From an uncultured Mucilaginibacter sp. (GTDB lineage Bacteria > Bacteroidota > Bacteroidia > Sphingobacteriales > Sphingobacteriaceae): a stretch of 64,000 nucleotides of DNA. Under the pieces are notes generated by a model that worked only from the letters and a program-made list of their open reading frames with translations, was not told the DNA's origin and did no database searches. The stretch is taken from positions 1 through 64,000 of the forward strand of contig CAITEP010000020.1 of NCBI GenBank assembly GCA_903891475.1. Direction: 5' to 3'. Below are positions 26,158-34,374 of this stretch, piece after piece. Every line of letters begins with the position of its first letter. Position 1 is the stretch's first letter. The translations under genes were made by a program, and so were the position numbers.

Positions 26158-26760
26158 ATGAAACCTCAAATTTTACTTTTGGCTTTTACGCTTTTATTAG
26201 GGAGTTGTGCTTCCTCCTATAAAGCAATAAACCCACCCGGTTTAACCTATTTGTCAAAAAGTACCGATAAATCAGTTACGCTTGAGTACCAATACGGAAT
26301 TTTACCGGGTAAATACGCCAAAAACGAGGTAGAAAATGATTTTAAACTGATTGCTATTAAAATCACTAATAACAGCGGCCACGATGTTGTTTTGGATAAA
26401 GATATCCGACTTTACTTTGGCGATACAACCAAAGTTTTACTTACCGATAAAAAGCTAATTTATAATAGGTTAAAACAGCAATCCAATTTTTACTTGCTTT
26501 ATTTGGCCTTAACAACTGTGGCATTAAATTTAGACAAAGGCGATGGCACCAACTATTTTGTGCCTATAGGCTATGTAGTTGGCCCCGGATTGGCTGTTGG
26601 TAATTTTTTGGTAGCAACCACCGTAAATCACCGATTTAAAAATGAACTTAATAAATACTATATTCCTCCGGGTACCATCATAAAAAATAATGCAACATTA
26701 TATGGTTTAATAGGTATAAAAACATGGAAGTATGAGGCTTTAACTTTAAAGGTAGATTAA
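26158..26760 (+). CDS. Hypothetical lipoprotein
   Basis: 200-aa protein with a lipoprotein signal peptide ending in LLLGSCASS (lipobox LGSC). The mature part has a strand-rich pattern (KSVTLEYQYGILPG, FKLIAIKITNNSGHDVVLDKDIRLYFG), suggesting an immunoglobulin-like sandwich of an envelope protein. A hydrophobic segment (IGYVVGPGLAVGNFLVATTV) near residue 145 could be membrane-associated. No known family recognised. It is transcribed alone after the gltBD terminator. Confidence 0.75.
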   Translation: MKPQILLLAFTLLLGSCASSYKAINPPGLTYLSKSTDKSVTLEYQYGILPGKYAKNEVENDFKLIAIKITNNSGHDVVLDKDIRLYFGDTTKVLLTDKKLIYNRLKQQSNFYLLYLALTTVALNLDKGDGTNYFVPIGYVVGPGLAVGNFLVATTVNHRFKNELNKYYIPPGTIIKNNATLYGLIGIKTWKYEALTLKVD

Positions 26761-26905
26761 TTTTATACTGGCAAAACCTTCATATTAAATAATACACGTT
26801 AAAAATTTGCATTATATATACTAAAAGTAGAATAATAAATTCGGAAATTTATTACACTACTTTTTTATAGGCATTTATTAACCCGCAAAACCCAATTACA
26901 TAACC

Positions 26906-27280
26906 ATGCAAACCGGAACAAAGTTTAAAACCGTTGATGAATATTTTGCATCACTCACGGAGGCGGACCAGCAATTGCTAGCAACTATTCGCTATACAGT
27001 AAAGCAAGCCGCCCCGAATGCCACCGAAGTAATAAGCTATAACATGCCTGCTATAAAGCAAAAAGGCATTTTGGTTTACTACGCCGCCCACCAAAACCAT
27101 ATAGGCTTTTACCCTACCTCCAAACCCATTGAAGTATTTAAAGCCGAACTAACCCATTACAAAACCAGCAAAGGCGCCATCCAATTCCCACATAACCAGA
27201 TAGACCTAGCGCTAATTACCAAAATAGTTGAATTTAGGCTCAAAGAGGATTTGGCGAAGGGAAAGAAGGAATCAAAATAA
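26906..27280 (+). CDS. DUF1801 (YdhG/Fra-like) domain protein
   Basis: 124-aa cytoplasmic protein. It shows the DUF1801 pattern: N-terminal TVDEYFASLTEADQQLLATIR, then EVISYNMPAIKQKGILVYYAAHQNHIGFYP and KTSKGAIQFPHNQID. Some family members (Bacillus Fra, YdhG) have been linked to iron binding or Fe-S assembly; the function here is only suggested by family. It is followed immediately by a repeat-rich region. Confidence 0.85.
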   Translation: MQTGTKFKTVDEYFASLTEADQQLLATIRYTVKQAAPNATEVISYNMPAIKQKGILVYYAAHQNHIGFYPTSKPIEVFKAELTHYKTSKGAIQFPHNQIDLALITKIVEFRLKEDLAKGKKESK

Positions 27281-27309
27281 AAAACGCATCAAGCCCCCTT
27301 CTCAGAGCC

Positions 27310-27484
27310 TAGTAGCTAGTAACTAGTATTAATTAGCTAGATAAATTTCAAAAAATCAGCAGTCAATCGCACCATTACTATAGCTATCTGCATAAAGGGT
27401 ATTAAATCTATCTCCTTAAAATTTTTCCAGAGACATTAAATCGCTTTAGAATACTAGAGACTTGATACTATTTACTAGCTACTA
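27310..27484 (+). mobile_element. MITE-like element, copy 1 (31-bp imperfect terminal inverted repeats)
   Basis: 175-bp non-coding element. The left end begins TAGTAGCTAGTAACTAGTAT (27310-27340) and the right end (27454-27484) is its inverted complement with about five mismatches over 31 bp. The interior (ATAAATTTCAAAAAATCAGC ... AAAGGGTATTAAATCTATC) is shared with copy 2 at 31398-31574 in the same orientation. A related end fragment follows at 27508-27540. No transposase is present, so it would be non-autonomous; the mechanism is inferred. Confidence 0.7.
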
Positions 27485-27599
27485 ACGATTGGAGGGTGAG
27501 GCTTTATTAGATGCTAGTAGCCAGTATCAAGATGCTAGATAAAAATTAACCTAACTTTACAGCAACCTACAACCTTCAACTTATCAAGATTTGAGTATT

Positions 27600-27760
27600 G
27601 AGATTTTAGAGGTGAGAAAAATTAAAGTCAAAACATCCTACAACCCCCAAAAACCACACAACCTACAACCCACACCAACCCATCCCACAACCCACAACAT
27701 ACAACCACCAACATACAACACGCGCCCCACAACCTTCAACCTACAACCCACAACCAAATG
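27600..27760. repeat. Low-complexity ACAACC-rich tract
   Basis: The + strand of about 130 bases from 27630 is nearly free of G and made of degenerate repeats of TACAACC/CACAACC (the other strand reads GGTTGTA). No ORF of interest. It lies between the MITE-like element and the small membrane protein gene. Confidence 0.7.
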
Positions 27761-27791
27761 ATACAGGTTACCCAAAACCATGACCTTCGTC

Positions 27792-27822
27792 AAAATTGGG
27801 GCTAAGCTATTCCCCTAATTTT
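27792..27822 (+). promoter_or_regulatory. Hairpin upstream of the small membrane protein gene
   Basis: AAAATTGGGG pairs with CCCCTAATTTT (one bulged T), 10-nt loop, 26 bp before ATG 27848. It has no T-run beyond the stem, so it may be a leader hairpin or the far end of the preceding repeat tract rather than a terminator. Confidence 0.45.
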
Positions 27823-27847
27823 GGTAATCGTTGTTTTTGTACATGGC

Positions 27848-28255
27848 ATGAAAAAAATCATTGTTTCGGGTTTAATTGTTGGCTGCATATTATTTATAGT
27901 AAGCTATGGCGGTTTGTTTTTAGCCATCAGGTTAGTACCATCGCTGTTTATTGAATACAATAACCCGCTTTTTAAGTCGGACGGGAGTCGCGATGTATTA
28001 TTTTACCTGCATGCCTTCATCATCAGCTTCGCACTTTCCTGGTTTTGGGATAGGTTTAAAGGCATGTTTAAAGGCTGGTTTGTTGTACGCGGACTAGAAT
28101 TTGGCCTTGTATACTCCCTTATTGCCCTGCTGCCCGTTATGTGGATCTCCTTTAGCTCGTTAGATATTACCGTAACCATGGTAGTAAGCTGGTTTGTGTA
28201 CGGCTTGTTTCAAGCCGTAGTTGCAGGAACCGTTTTTGCTAAAATTAACCCCTGA
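27848..28255 (+). CDS. Small integral membrane protein, hypothetical
   Basis: 135 aa from ATG 27848 (the track's TTG start at 27821 lies within a hairpin). Four hydrophobic segments are visible (about residues 4-27, 52-68, 83-103, 108-130), with a short charged loop WDRFKGMFKGW. No recognised family or motif. It precedes the two YceI-like genes in the same direction, 35 bp upstream of the first, and may be co-transcribed with it. Confidence 0.65.
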   Translation: MKKIIVSGLIVGCILFIVSYGGLFLAIRLVPSLFIEYNNPLFKSDGSRDVLFYLHAFIISFALSWFWDRFKGMFKGWFVVRGLEFGLVYSLIALLPVMWISFSSLDITVTMVVSWFVYGLFQAVVAGTVFAKINP

Positions 28256-28290
28256 TACGCAATAATCCCTATCCAAGTTAATTGAAGGAA

Positions 28291-28907
28291 ATGATGCTTC
28301 GCCCTATAATATGTACCTTAACCTTATTGCTCTCCACCTGTTTTGTATGTTTTTCGCAACCTTTCGAAAAGACAAGCGAAACAAGACATTGGCTGGTAAC
28401 AGAAAACAGCAACCTGAGGGTAAACGGCAGCACAAATATCAATACCTTTTCCTGCCAAATTCCGGCATATAACAATACTGATACCCTGATTATTGTACGT
28501 AACAAGGGTACCAATGCCATAATTTTAAAAGGCTGTATCAGTTTAAGTGTGCAAAGCTTTGATTGTAAAAACCCGATCATGACGCACGATTTACGCAAAA
28601 CCCTCAAAGCCGAACAGTATCCACTGCTGCATATCTATTTTTTATCGCTCGATAAATTGCCCGAACTCTCCAATCATCCCGAAAGTATTACCGGCTTGGT
28701 TGATATTGAAATTGCCGGGGTAAAAAAAGGTTCGAAGTAAAATATCTAATAAGTGAGGACGCGCCAAAATCAATTCATTTATTGGGCTCACGCGATGTAA
28801 ACTTTTCCGATTTCCATTTAATCCCTCCCCGCAAACTAGGCGGCATGATCAAAACCAACGACAAACTCAGCGTTGATTTCCATTTGAGGATGCTTACCTG
28901 CAATTAG
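28291..28907 (+). pseudogene. YceI-like gene interrupted by a frameshift at an A7 run
   Basis: The intact 5' frame (28291-28740, 149 aa) has a signal peptide and a YceI-like core: SNLRVNGSTNINTFSCQI and MTHDLRKTLKAEQYPLLHIYF. It stops soon after seven A residues at 28722-28728. Reading on in the frame reached by one extra base gives EVKYLISEDAPKSIHLLGSR then VNFSDFHLIPPRKLGGMIK and KLSVDFHLRML up to TAG 28905-28907, a natural beta-strand-rich C-terminus of the same family. So one base is missing relative to an intact gene. This may be a true pseudogene, a homopolymer sequencing error, or a slippage site. The track's start at TTG 28282 is unlikely; ATG 28291 or 28294 follows GAAGGAA. Confidence 0.75.
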
Positions 28908-29156
28908 TTTTTTCAGCAAAATATTTTTTGCTAATCGGGCTCAAATTGCCAAAATAATTTATTGAAAATTCTCTAAAAATCAGTCCATTTTTTACCAAAA
29001 TATTATCATATATGTCAAAATAATGATGTTTTAATATAAATAATTTAACAAAATATCCAATTAGATTAAAAAATGATAATAGTCATATCTGGGTGTTTAC
29101 TCCGTCATATTTAGGATAGATAGAAGGTTGCAACTTTGGGTATAAATTAAAAGCAA

Positions 29157-29759
29157 ATGAAAATTATAAATAACAAATTAATAATAGTGATCACCATCAT
29201 GGCGGTTTTCCTGACCATGAACGCCCGTAAATTAAGGGCTCAAGCCTATAAACTAGTACCCGGCAAGGAGGTAAGCATTAAAGTACTAGGATTATCAAAC
29301 GTGCACGATTGGACTGAAGTTACCAGTGCCATTGAGAGTACAGGTGAATTTAAAATAGGTGATGAAAATCAAATTCAAGCCTTGGAAAACTTCAATTTAG
29401 CTGTAACCGCCAAAAGCTTAAAAAGTGAGCACGATATGATGGATACCCGAACCTATAAAGCCATCAAAGCCGATCAGTTTCCAAAAATCACCTTCAAGCT
29501 CGAATCGGCAGTAATTACCCCGGTTCAAAAGGCCAAGGTAAACATTAAAGCTACCGGAAACTTAACCATAGCAGGTGTTACCCAAAGCGTTGTTTTGGAG
29601 GTGGTAGCTACCGTAAACGCCGATAACACCATTACTTGTACAGGAAGCAAAAAAATAAAACTCACTGATTTTAAAATAGACCCACCCAGTTATTTGCTAG
29701 GTGCCATGAAAGTAACAAACGACCTTACTATTCAATATAATTTAACTTACAAAAAATAA
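29157..29759 (+). CDS. YceI family periplasmic protein
   Basis: 200-aa exported protein (signal peptide ending MNARKLRAQA). YceI lipocalin-like barrel features are evident: SIKVLGLSNVHDWTEV, EHDMMDTRTYKAIKADQFPKITF, GNLTIAGVTQSVVLEV and KIKLTDFKIDPPSYLLGAMKVTNDLTI. YceI barrels bind long polyisoprenoid or amphiphilic lipids in the periplasm; ligand here unknown. The next gene, an outer-membrane barrel protein, starts 21 bp later, so the two form an operon. A weak -7 box CAACTTTG lies about 35 bp upstream. Confidence 0.9.
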   Translation: MKIINNKLIIVITIMAVFLTMNARKLRAQAYKLVPGKEVSIKVLGLSNVHDWTEVTSAIESTGEFKIGDENQIQALENFNLAVTAKSLKSEHDMMDTRTYKAIKADQFPKITFKLESAVITPVQKAKVNIKATGNLTIAGVTQSVVLEVVATVNADNTITCTGSKKIKLTDFKIDPPSYLLGAMKVTNDLTIQYNLTYKK

Positions 29760-29780
29760 ATAACCTTTAATACTAAGAAT

Positions 29781-31142
29781 ATGAAAACTAAATTTTTTAC
29801 ACAGCTCGGCGTCCTTATAATTTTGGGGCTTAGCTTCATACCCTTCTGCTCAAAAGCACAAGATTTGCAATTTATTAGACCGAATGACCAACGTGGCATC
29901 AATGTATTCGAAACCTCAAAGGCTGATACTGTTAAGTTTACAGGTTTAAAAGTTAAAGTTGGTGGTAATTTCGAATTGACATTTCAGGGATTAGGACAAT
30001 CAAATACGGATGTACCGCTTACTAAAACCGGGTATGTTGGCGATGTTAATAGCTTAATTCCGCTATCACACGCCTTTCAATTGCCAATGGCTAACTTAAA
30101 TTTCGATATTCAATTGGCCGATGGTATCAGGATGAACCTAACCAACTACTTGGCTTCCAGGCACCACGAAGATAGCTGGGTAAAAGGAGGCTATATTCAA
30201 TTTGATAAACTGCCATTTTTGCACAGTCAGGTTATTGATAATATCATGAAGAGTGTTTCTATCAGGATTGGTCAGAATGATGTAGACTATGGCGACCAAC
30301 ACTACAGAAGAACCGACGGTGGTTCAACCATATACAACCCATTTGTTGAAAACTACATTATGGATGAATTCTCAACCGAATTGGGTGCTCAAGTATATTA
30401 CTTCCATAAATCAGGTTTGTTTGTAATGGGTGGCTTAACCGATGGCTTGCTAAACGAAACCGTAGTTGGCTTAACAAAAATAGATGCCAAAACAGGAGCG
30501 GTAAATAAATACGATCCTGCCATACTTGGTAAAGTTGGTTTCGATAAGCAACTAAACAAAGACTTTAGGTTGAGAGTAACAGGTTCAGTTTATACCGTAA
30601 ACAGCTCAAACAGCAGCACCTTGTTTGGTGGCGACCGTACAGGCTCACACTATTACAACTTGCTCGAAAACCAAGCGGTAGCAAACGCTACTACCTTGAG
30701 CGACGCGGTAGATTATAACTTTACCTCAGGCAGGGTAAACCCAGGCTTTAGCGAAGAAAACCATGCCTTTATGGGTAACGTACTTTTAAAATACAAAGGA
30801 CTTGAGTTTTTTGGAACCGCCGAAAATGCTACTGGTAGGGCCATTACCGAAACCACCAACCGTTGGGCCACCCAATATGCGGCCGATATAATTTACAGGT
30901 TTCCACAAGGTAAAGAAAATTTTTGGTTAGCCTATAGGTATAACACTTTATCAACCCGTTTGGCAGGCGTTGCCGATGTTACCGTAAACAGAAATGTAGG
31001 TTCATTCGGTTGGTTTTTAACCAGAAACATCATGATGAAATTGGAATATGTAAGTCAGGAATATCAAAACTATCCATCAAATAACATCCTAAATGGTGCT
31101 AAATTCAGCGGCTTCATGGCCGAAGCATCTATAGGCTTCTAA
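29781..31142 (+). CDS. Outer-membrane beta-barrel (porin-like) protein
   Basis: 453-aa protein with a signal peptide (LGLSFIPFCSKAQ). The body alternates polar and hydrophobic residues with frequent aromatic girdle strands (HAFQLPMANLNFDIQLADG, GSFGWFLTRNIMMKLEYVSQEYQ) and ends in a terminal Phe (ASIGF), the mark of a BamA-inserted barrel. The segment RIGQNDVDYGDQHYRRTDGG is typical of porin-like families in Bacteroidetes. Pairing with a YceI gene 21 bp upstream suggests uptake or transfer of a lipid-like or hydrophobic substrate (inference). It ends in a clear terminator. Confidence 0.8.
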   Translation: MKTKFFTQLGVLIILGLSFIPFCSKAQDLQFIRPNDQRGINVFETSKADTVKFTGLKVKVGGNFELTFQGLGQSNTDVPLTKTGYVGDVNSLIPLSHAFQLPMANLNFDIQLADGIRMNLTNYLASRHHEDSWVKGGYIQFDKLPFLHSQVIDNIMKSVSIRIGQNDVDYGDQHYRRTDGGSTIYNPFVENYIMDEFSTELGAQVYYFHKSGLFVMGGLTDGLLNETVVGLTKIDAKTGAVNKYDPAILGKVGFDKQLNKDFRLRVTGSVYTVNSSNSSTLFGGDRTGSHYYNLLENQAVANATTLSDAVDYNFTSGRVNPGFSEENHAFMGNVLLKYKGLEFFGTAENATGRAITETTNRWATQYAADIIYRFPQGKENFWLAYRYNTLSTRLAGVADVTVNRNVGSFGWFLTRNIMMKLEYVSQEYQNYPSNNILNGAKFSGFMAEASIGF

Positions 31143-31190
31143 ACGCTTTCATTGTTTTGTTTTTTAATTAATAGTAATCTAAATTGTTTG

Positions 31191-31230
31191 CCAAAGCTTC
31201 CAAATAACAAATTGGAGGCTTTGGTTTTTT
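31191..31230 (+). terminator. Terminator of the YceI-barrel operon
   Basis: Stem CCAAAGCTTCCAA / TTGGAGGCTTTGG (13 bp, one wobble pair), 8-nt loop, followed by TTTTTT. Confidence 0.85.
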
Positions 31231-31341
31231 ATATGCGGATTAATAAAAAATTATAAATCAATCACATACAAATAAAAGTATTAAAAACTCACCAACCCAC
31301 CACCCAAATCAGGCTTCCCCTATTATTTAGTAGCTAGTTTT

Positions 31342-31372
31342 TAGTAGCTAGTAACTAGTATCAAGTAGCTAG
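31342..31372 (+). repeat. Extra copy of the MITE-like left end
   Basis: A 31-bp match to the left terminal repeat of the element at 31398, 56 bp upstream of it, plus a shorter AGTAGCTAG at 31329. It suggests repeated insertion or end duplication. Confidence 0.7.
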
Positions 31373-31397
31373 TATTTATTGGCTTGTAACTATTATT

Positions 31398-31574
31398 TAG
31401 TAGCTAGTAACTAGTATCAAGTAGCTAGATAAATTTCAAAAAATCAGCTATCACTCGCACCATCACTAAAGCTATCAGTATAAAGGGTATTAAATCTATC
31501 TACCTAATAATTTTTACCAGAGACTTTAAATCGTTATTGAATACTAGAGACTTGATACTAGTTACTAGCTGCTA
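31398..31574 (+). mobile_element. MITE-like element, copy 2 (31-bp terminal inverted repeats)
   Basis: 177 bp. Left end 31398-31428 and right end 31544-31574 are inverted complements with only three mismatches in 31. Interior and the right flank (GGGTGAGGCT) match copy 1 at 27310 in the same orientation, roughly 85% by eye. It carries no ORF. The remainder of the 574-bp spacer 31143-31716 holds the operon terminator upstream and AT-rich sequence downstream. Confidence 0.75.
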
Positions 31575-31716
31575 ACGAGTAGAGGGCGGGGGTGAGGCTC
31601 CCTCCATCATTCAATTGCAACAAAAACTATTTCATAAAACTTAATAAGCATTAAAAGGTTTATATAGTATCAACGGTTTGCATACAGCAAAAATCAGCGT
31701 TGTTTAATCCAAAAAA

Positions 31717-32187
31717 ATGAAATCAATTTATCAGGCATTGTGTACCATCGTACTGCTGGCTTTAATTACCCCGGCCTTTGCCCAAAAATACCGTACCCCT
31801 GCCGATACCGGCAAACTAAATGCCGAATACGTAAAGGTACAAAACAAAATAGCCGAAATTACCGCCAAACTGGCCGAAGTACAAGGTAACCTGCCCGAGT
31901 ACCAAACAAAAGCGGTAAACGCGGGCAATACCGCCCAAACTGCCGTGCAAACCAGCGACGCCAGTGCCAGCAAGGCCACCAGTGGCAACATAGGCGATGT
32001 AAAAGACGCTAAAAACGATGCCAATGAAGCCTATGATAAAGCGAAAGACGCCCAAAGTGCCAACAAAAACGTAGGCAAGCAAAACGAAAAAATTAGAAGC
32101 CTAACCCGCGACCTAACCAAACAACGCCAACGCCTAAAAGACTTGGATGTGATGCGAGCAGCCGTTAACGCCCAATTGTATAGGTAG
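31717..32187 (+). CDS. Exported coiled-coil protein, hypothetical
   Basis: 156-aa protein with signal peptide (LLALITPAFAQ). The mature part is strongly helical: NAEYVKVQNKIAEITAKLAEVQ, an Ala/Ser/Thr/Asp-rich middle (QTSDASASKATSG) and a basic end (KIRSLTRDLTKQRQRLKDLDVM), suggesting two coiled-coil arms joined by a flexible linker. No family recognised. Probably periplasmic. It is a single-gene unit closed by its own terminator. Confidence 0.75.
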   Translation: MKSIYQALCTIVLLALITPAFAQKYRTPADTGKLNAEYVKVQNKIAEITAKLAEVQGNLPEYQTKAVNAGNTAQTAVQTSDASASKATSGNIGDVKDAKNDANEAYDKAKDAQSANKNVGKQNEKIRSLTRDLTKQRQRLKDLDVMRAAVNAQLYR

Positions 32188-32211
32188 TTTTTAATATTTC
32201 AAAAACGTATT

Positions 32212-32246
32212 AAGCCTCCGCTCAATAAAATGGGTGGGGGCTTTTT
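32212..32246 (+). terminator. Terminator after the coiled-coil protein gene
   Basis: AAGCCTCC / GGGGGCTT (one wobble pair) followed by TTTT at 32212-32246. The rest of the 323-bp spacer to 32510 is AT-rich without recognisable elements. Confidence 0.65.
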
Positions 32247-32510
32247 AATTTACCCAATCCCGAATATTACCTACCACATTTATCGTATGAATGAGTTTAC
32301 AATTAAATGAAGCGCTATTATATTACCTAATATTGAATAGGTATTTTTTATTTCTGATGTAGGAGATGAACCAAGTAGAAGGATAGAATCAAAAAGAAGT
32401 TAAATATTGTTAAAAAGGGTTGCTTTACTATAATCAATTATAAGTTTTATACTTTTTGAAGCGTTAAATGGCGGTCTTATAGACAGTATTAGGGCTTTTA
32501 ACGTATTTAA

Positions 32511-33557
32511 ATGATTAAAAATTTAAAACCACATTTAATAATTCAGTTTTGTTTACATTTATTATTTTGGTTATTTATAGCTTTTTTCCCAATAATTTCA
32601 GCGTCGCCACCAAATACACCCAATCACTTATTTTTTTCTCCGGTTCGCTTTGTTTTGATAATTACTACACTGGCATCCTTGTTTTATCTGAATACGTATT
32701 TTTTAATACCCGAAATTTTAAATAAAAAAAGAAATTTTTGGTTATATATTGGAATACTTATAGTGGTTTTAATTGGCTTTGATTTTATTTTAACTACCAT
32801 ATTGCCTCAAAAAATTGAGCCCAATTTACTACCACCTTCTGAATTTAATTCGAATCCTCCATTTAATAGAGATTTTCATATTCTGCCATTAGCTACAATT
32901 GTTATAGCCTCCTTGGCATATCATTTTTTAGCCGATAGATATAAAGAATTTTATAATAAAAAGGATATTGCAAATTCAAATCTCGAAACAGAACTGGCAT
33001 TTCTTCGTTCGCAAATTAGTCCGCATTTTATATTTAATATCATAAATAGTATTGTATCACTTTCACGGTCAAATTCTAAATTAGTTGAACCTACTTTGAT
33101 ACAATTATCAAAATTAATGCGCTACATGCTCTACATTTCGGATGCTGAAAAAGTTAAGCTAGAAGAGAAGGCCGCTTATTTAACTTCTTATATTGATTTA
33201 CAAAGAATTAGAATGCCTAAGGTAGTAATAATAAATTTTTCTTCCGAAATTTTAGATGGGCAAAAGACCATTGAACCAATGTTATTAATACCATTTGTTG
33301 AAAACGCTTTTAAATACTGCGCAATTGATGCCGCAAACCCAATTATAATAATTAGGCTAAATGCTGATAGTAAGAGGCTTACATTTTCCGTTCAAAACAC
33401 ATACAATCCAGAGGCAAACAATTACCACGAAAGTGGAGGTATAGGATTAAAGAATGTAAAAAGGCGACTTGACCTTTTATATCCTAAGGAGCATGTTTTA
33501 AATATTAACCAAACTAATGAAATGTATAACATTAATCTTCAAATACAGTTAAAATGA
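32511..33557 (+). CDS. LytS-family sensor histidine kinase (His_kinase PF06580 type)
   Basis: 348-aa membrane kinase with four predicted N-terminal helices (residues about 8-160) and no extracellular sensor domain of note. The kinase core has FLRSQISPHFIFNIINSI with the phosphorylated His, then LLIPFVENAFKY (N box) and GGIGLKNVKRRLDLLYP (G box), the typical LytS/YehU arrangement. It overlaps the LytTR regulator by 4 bp and is the first gene of a unit directly upstream of a TonB receptor. Its signal is unknown; its codon use looks more AT-rich than that of neighbouring core genes. Confidence 0.92.
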   Translation: MIKNLKPHLIIQFCLHLLFWLFIAFFPIISASPPNTPNHLFFSPVRFVLIITTLASLFYLNTYFLIPEILNKKRNFWLYIGILIVVLIGFDFILTTILPQKIEPNLLPPSEFNSNPPFNRDFHILPLATIVIASLAYHFLADRYKEFYNKKDIANSNLETELAFLRSQISPHFIFNIINSIVSLSRSNSKLVEPTLIQLSKLMRYMLYISDAEKVKLEEKAAYLTSYIDLQRIRMPKVVIINFSSEILDGQKTIEPMLLIPFVENAFKYCAIDAANPIIIIRLNADSKRLTFSVQNTYNPEANNYHESGGIGLKNVKRRLDLLYPKEHVLNINQTNEMYNINLQIQLK

Positions 33558-34267
33558 TACGATGTTTAATTATTGATGACGAGCCTTTAGCTGTTGATTT
33601 AATAGAAGATAACCTAAAATATGCCAATTATATTCAAATTGTAGGTAAGTGCCATACTGTTTCAGAAGGGTTAGCCTGTATACAGTCTGAAAGGATTGAT
33701 CTTATATTTTGTGATATTGGTATGCCAGGGTTAAATGGCATTCAATTGGTTAAAAGTTTAAAAAACAAACCCATGATAATATTTATAACCGCTTTTGAAA
33801 AATTTGCGGTTGAAGGCTTTGAATTGGGTGTTGTAGACTATTTGGTAAAACCAGTGCCACTTGATCGTTTTTTGGTAGCATGCCATAAGGCTCAAAAATT
33901 ATTTGAGCTTAACAAAGTGATTCCGGTACAACAAAAAGTAAAAAATGAGCACTTTTTTTTATATGCAAATTATGACCTTATTAAAATTAAATTCATTGAT
34001 ATAGAGTATATTGAAGGATTGAAAGATTATGTTAAAATTAATTTGGTTGATCAGTCCAAACCAATAATATCTCGAAGTACAATAAAGGCAATAGAGGCAC
34101 AACTACCAACCGAAATATTTTTTAGAGTACATAAATCATATATTATTAATGTGGAATTTGTAACTCAAATTAGAAGAGGCAAAATTAAAACCATCAACGC
34201 AGAACTCCCTTTAAGCGATAATTACAGAAATGAAATAAATAAAATGATTGGTAAGGCAATAGTTTAA
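33554..34267 (+). CDS. LytTR-family response regulator
   Basis: 237-aa regulator. Residues 1-120 form a receiver domain with DDEP acidic pocket and the phosphoacceptor Asp in LIFCDIGMPGLNG, plus ITAFEKFAVEGFELGVVDYLVKP, typical of LytR/AlgR-type receivers. Residues about 135-235 form the LytTR DNA-binding domain (YANYDLIKIKFIDIEYIEGLKDYVKI, FFRVHKSYIINVEFV). It is translationally coupled to the LytS kinase. The likely target is the STN-containing TonB receptor 107 bp downstream, since regulator pairs in Bacteroidetes often control the adjacent genes (inference). Confidence 0.93.
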   Translation: MIRCLIIDDEPLAVDLIEDNLKYANYIQIVGKCHTVSEGLACIQSERIDLIFCDIGMPGLNGIQLVKSLKNKPMIIFITAFEKFAVEGFELGVVDYLVKPVPLDRFLVACHKAQKLFELNKVIPVQQKVKNEHFFLYANYDLIKIKFIDIEYIEGLKDYVKINLVDQSKPIISRSTIKAIEAQLPTEIFFRVHKSYIINVEFVTQIRRGKIKTINAELPLSDNYRNEINKMIGKAIV

Positions 34268-34325
34268 ATGCAATACAATTAAGCATTTTGTCTATTCCTT
34301 TACCTATTTAGTCTCATTTATTTCA

Positions 34326-34358
34326 TTTGGCTTTCAAGATATCGCAATTTCGACTTTG
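34326..34358 (+). promoter_or_regulatory. Possible promoter of the TonB receptor gene
   Basis: TTTG (34326-34329) and CGACTTTG (34351-34358) lie 21 bp apart; the -7 box misses the TA but keeps TTTG. The position, 16 bp before the start codon, fits. Confidence 0.4.
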
Positions 34359-34374
34359 ATTTAAATAAAATCGA

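Noticed and set aside
27310-27484. CRISPR-like or tRNA-like interpretation of TAGTAGCTAGTAACTAG repeats
   Set aside because: No regular spacer pattern, no cas genes, and no tRNA cloverleaf with TTCGAAT-type loop; the inverted ends fit a MITE better.
27310-31574. Composite transposon bounded by the two repeat copies
   Set aside because: Copies are in direct orientation, carry no transposase, and no target duplication around the whole segment is visible; treated as two separate MITE-like insertions.
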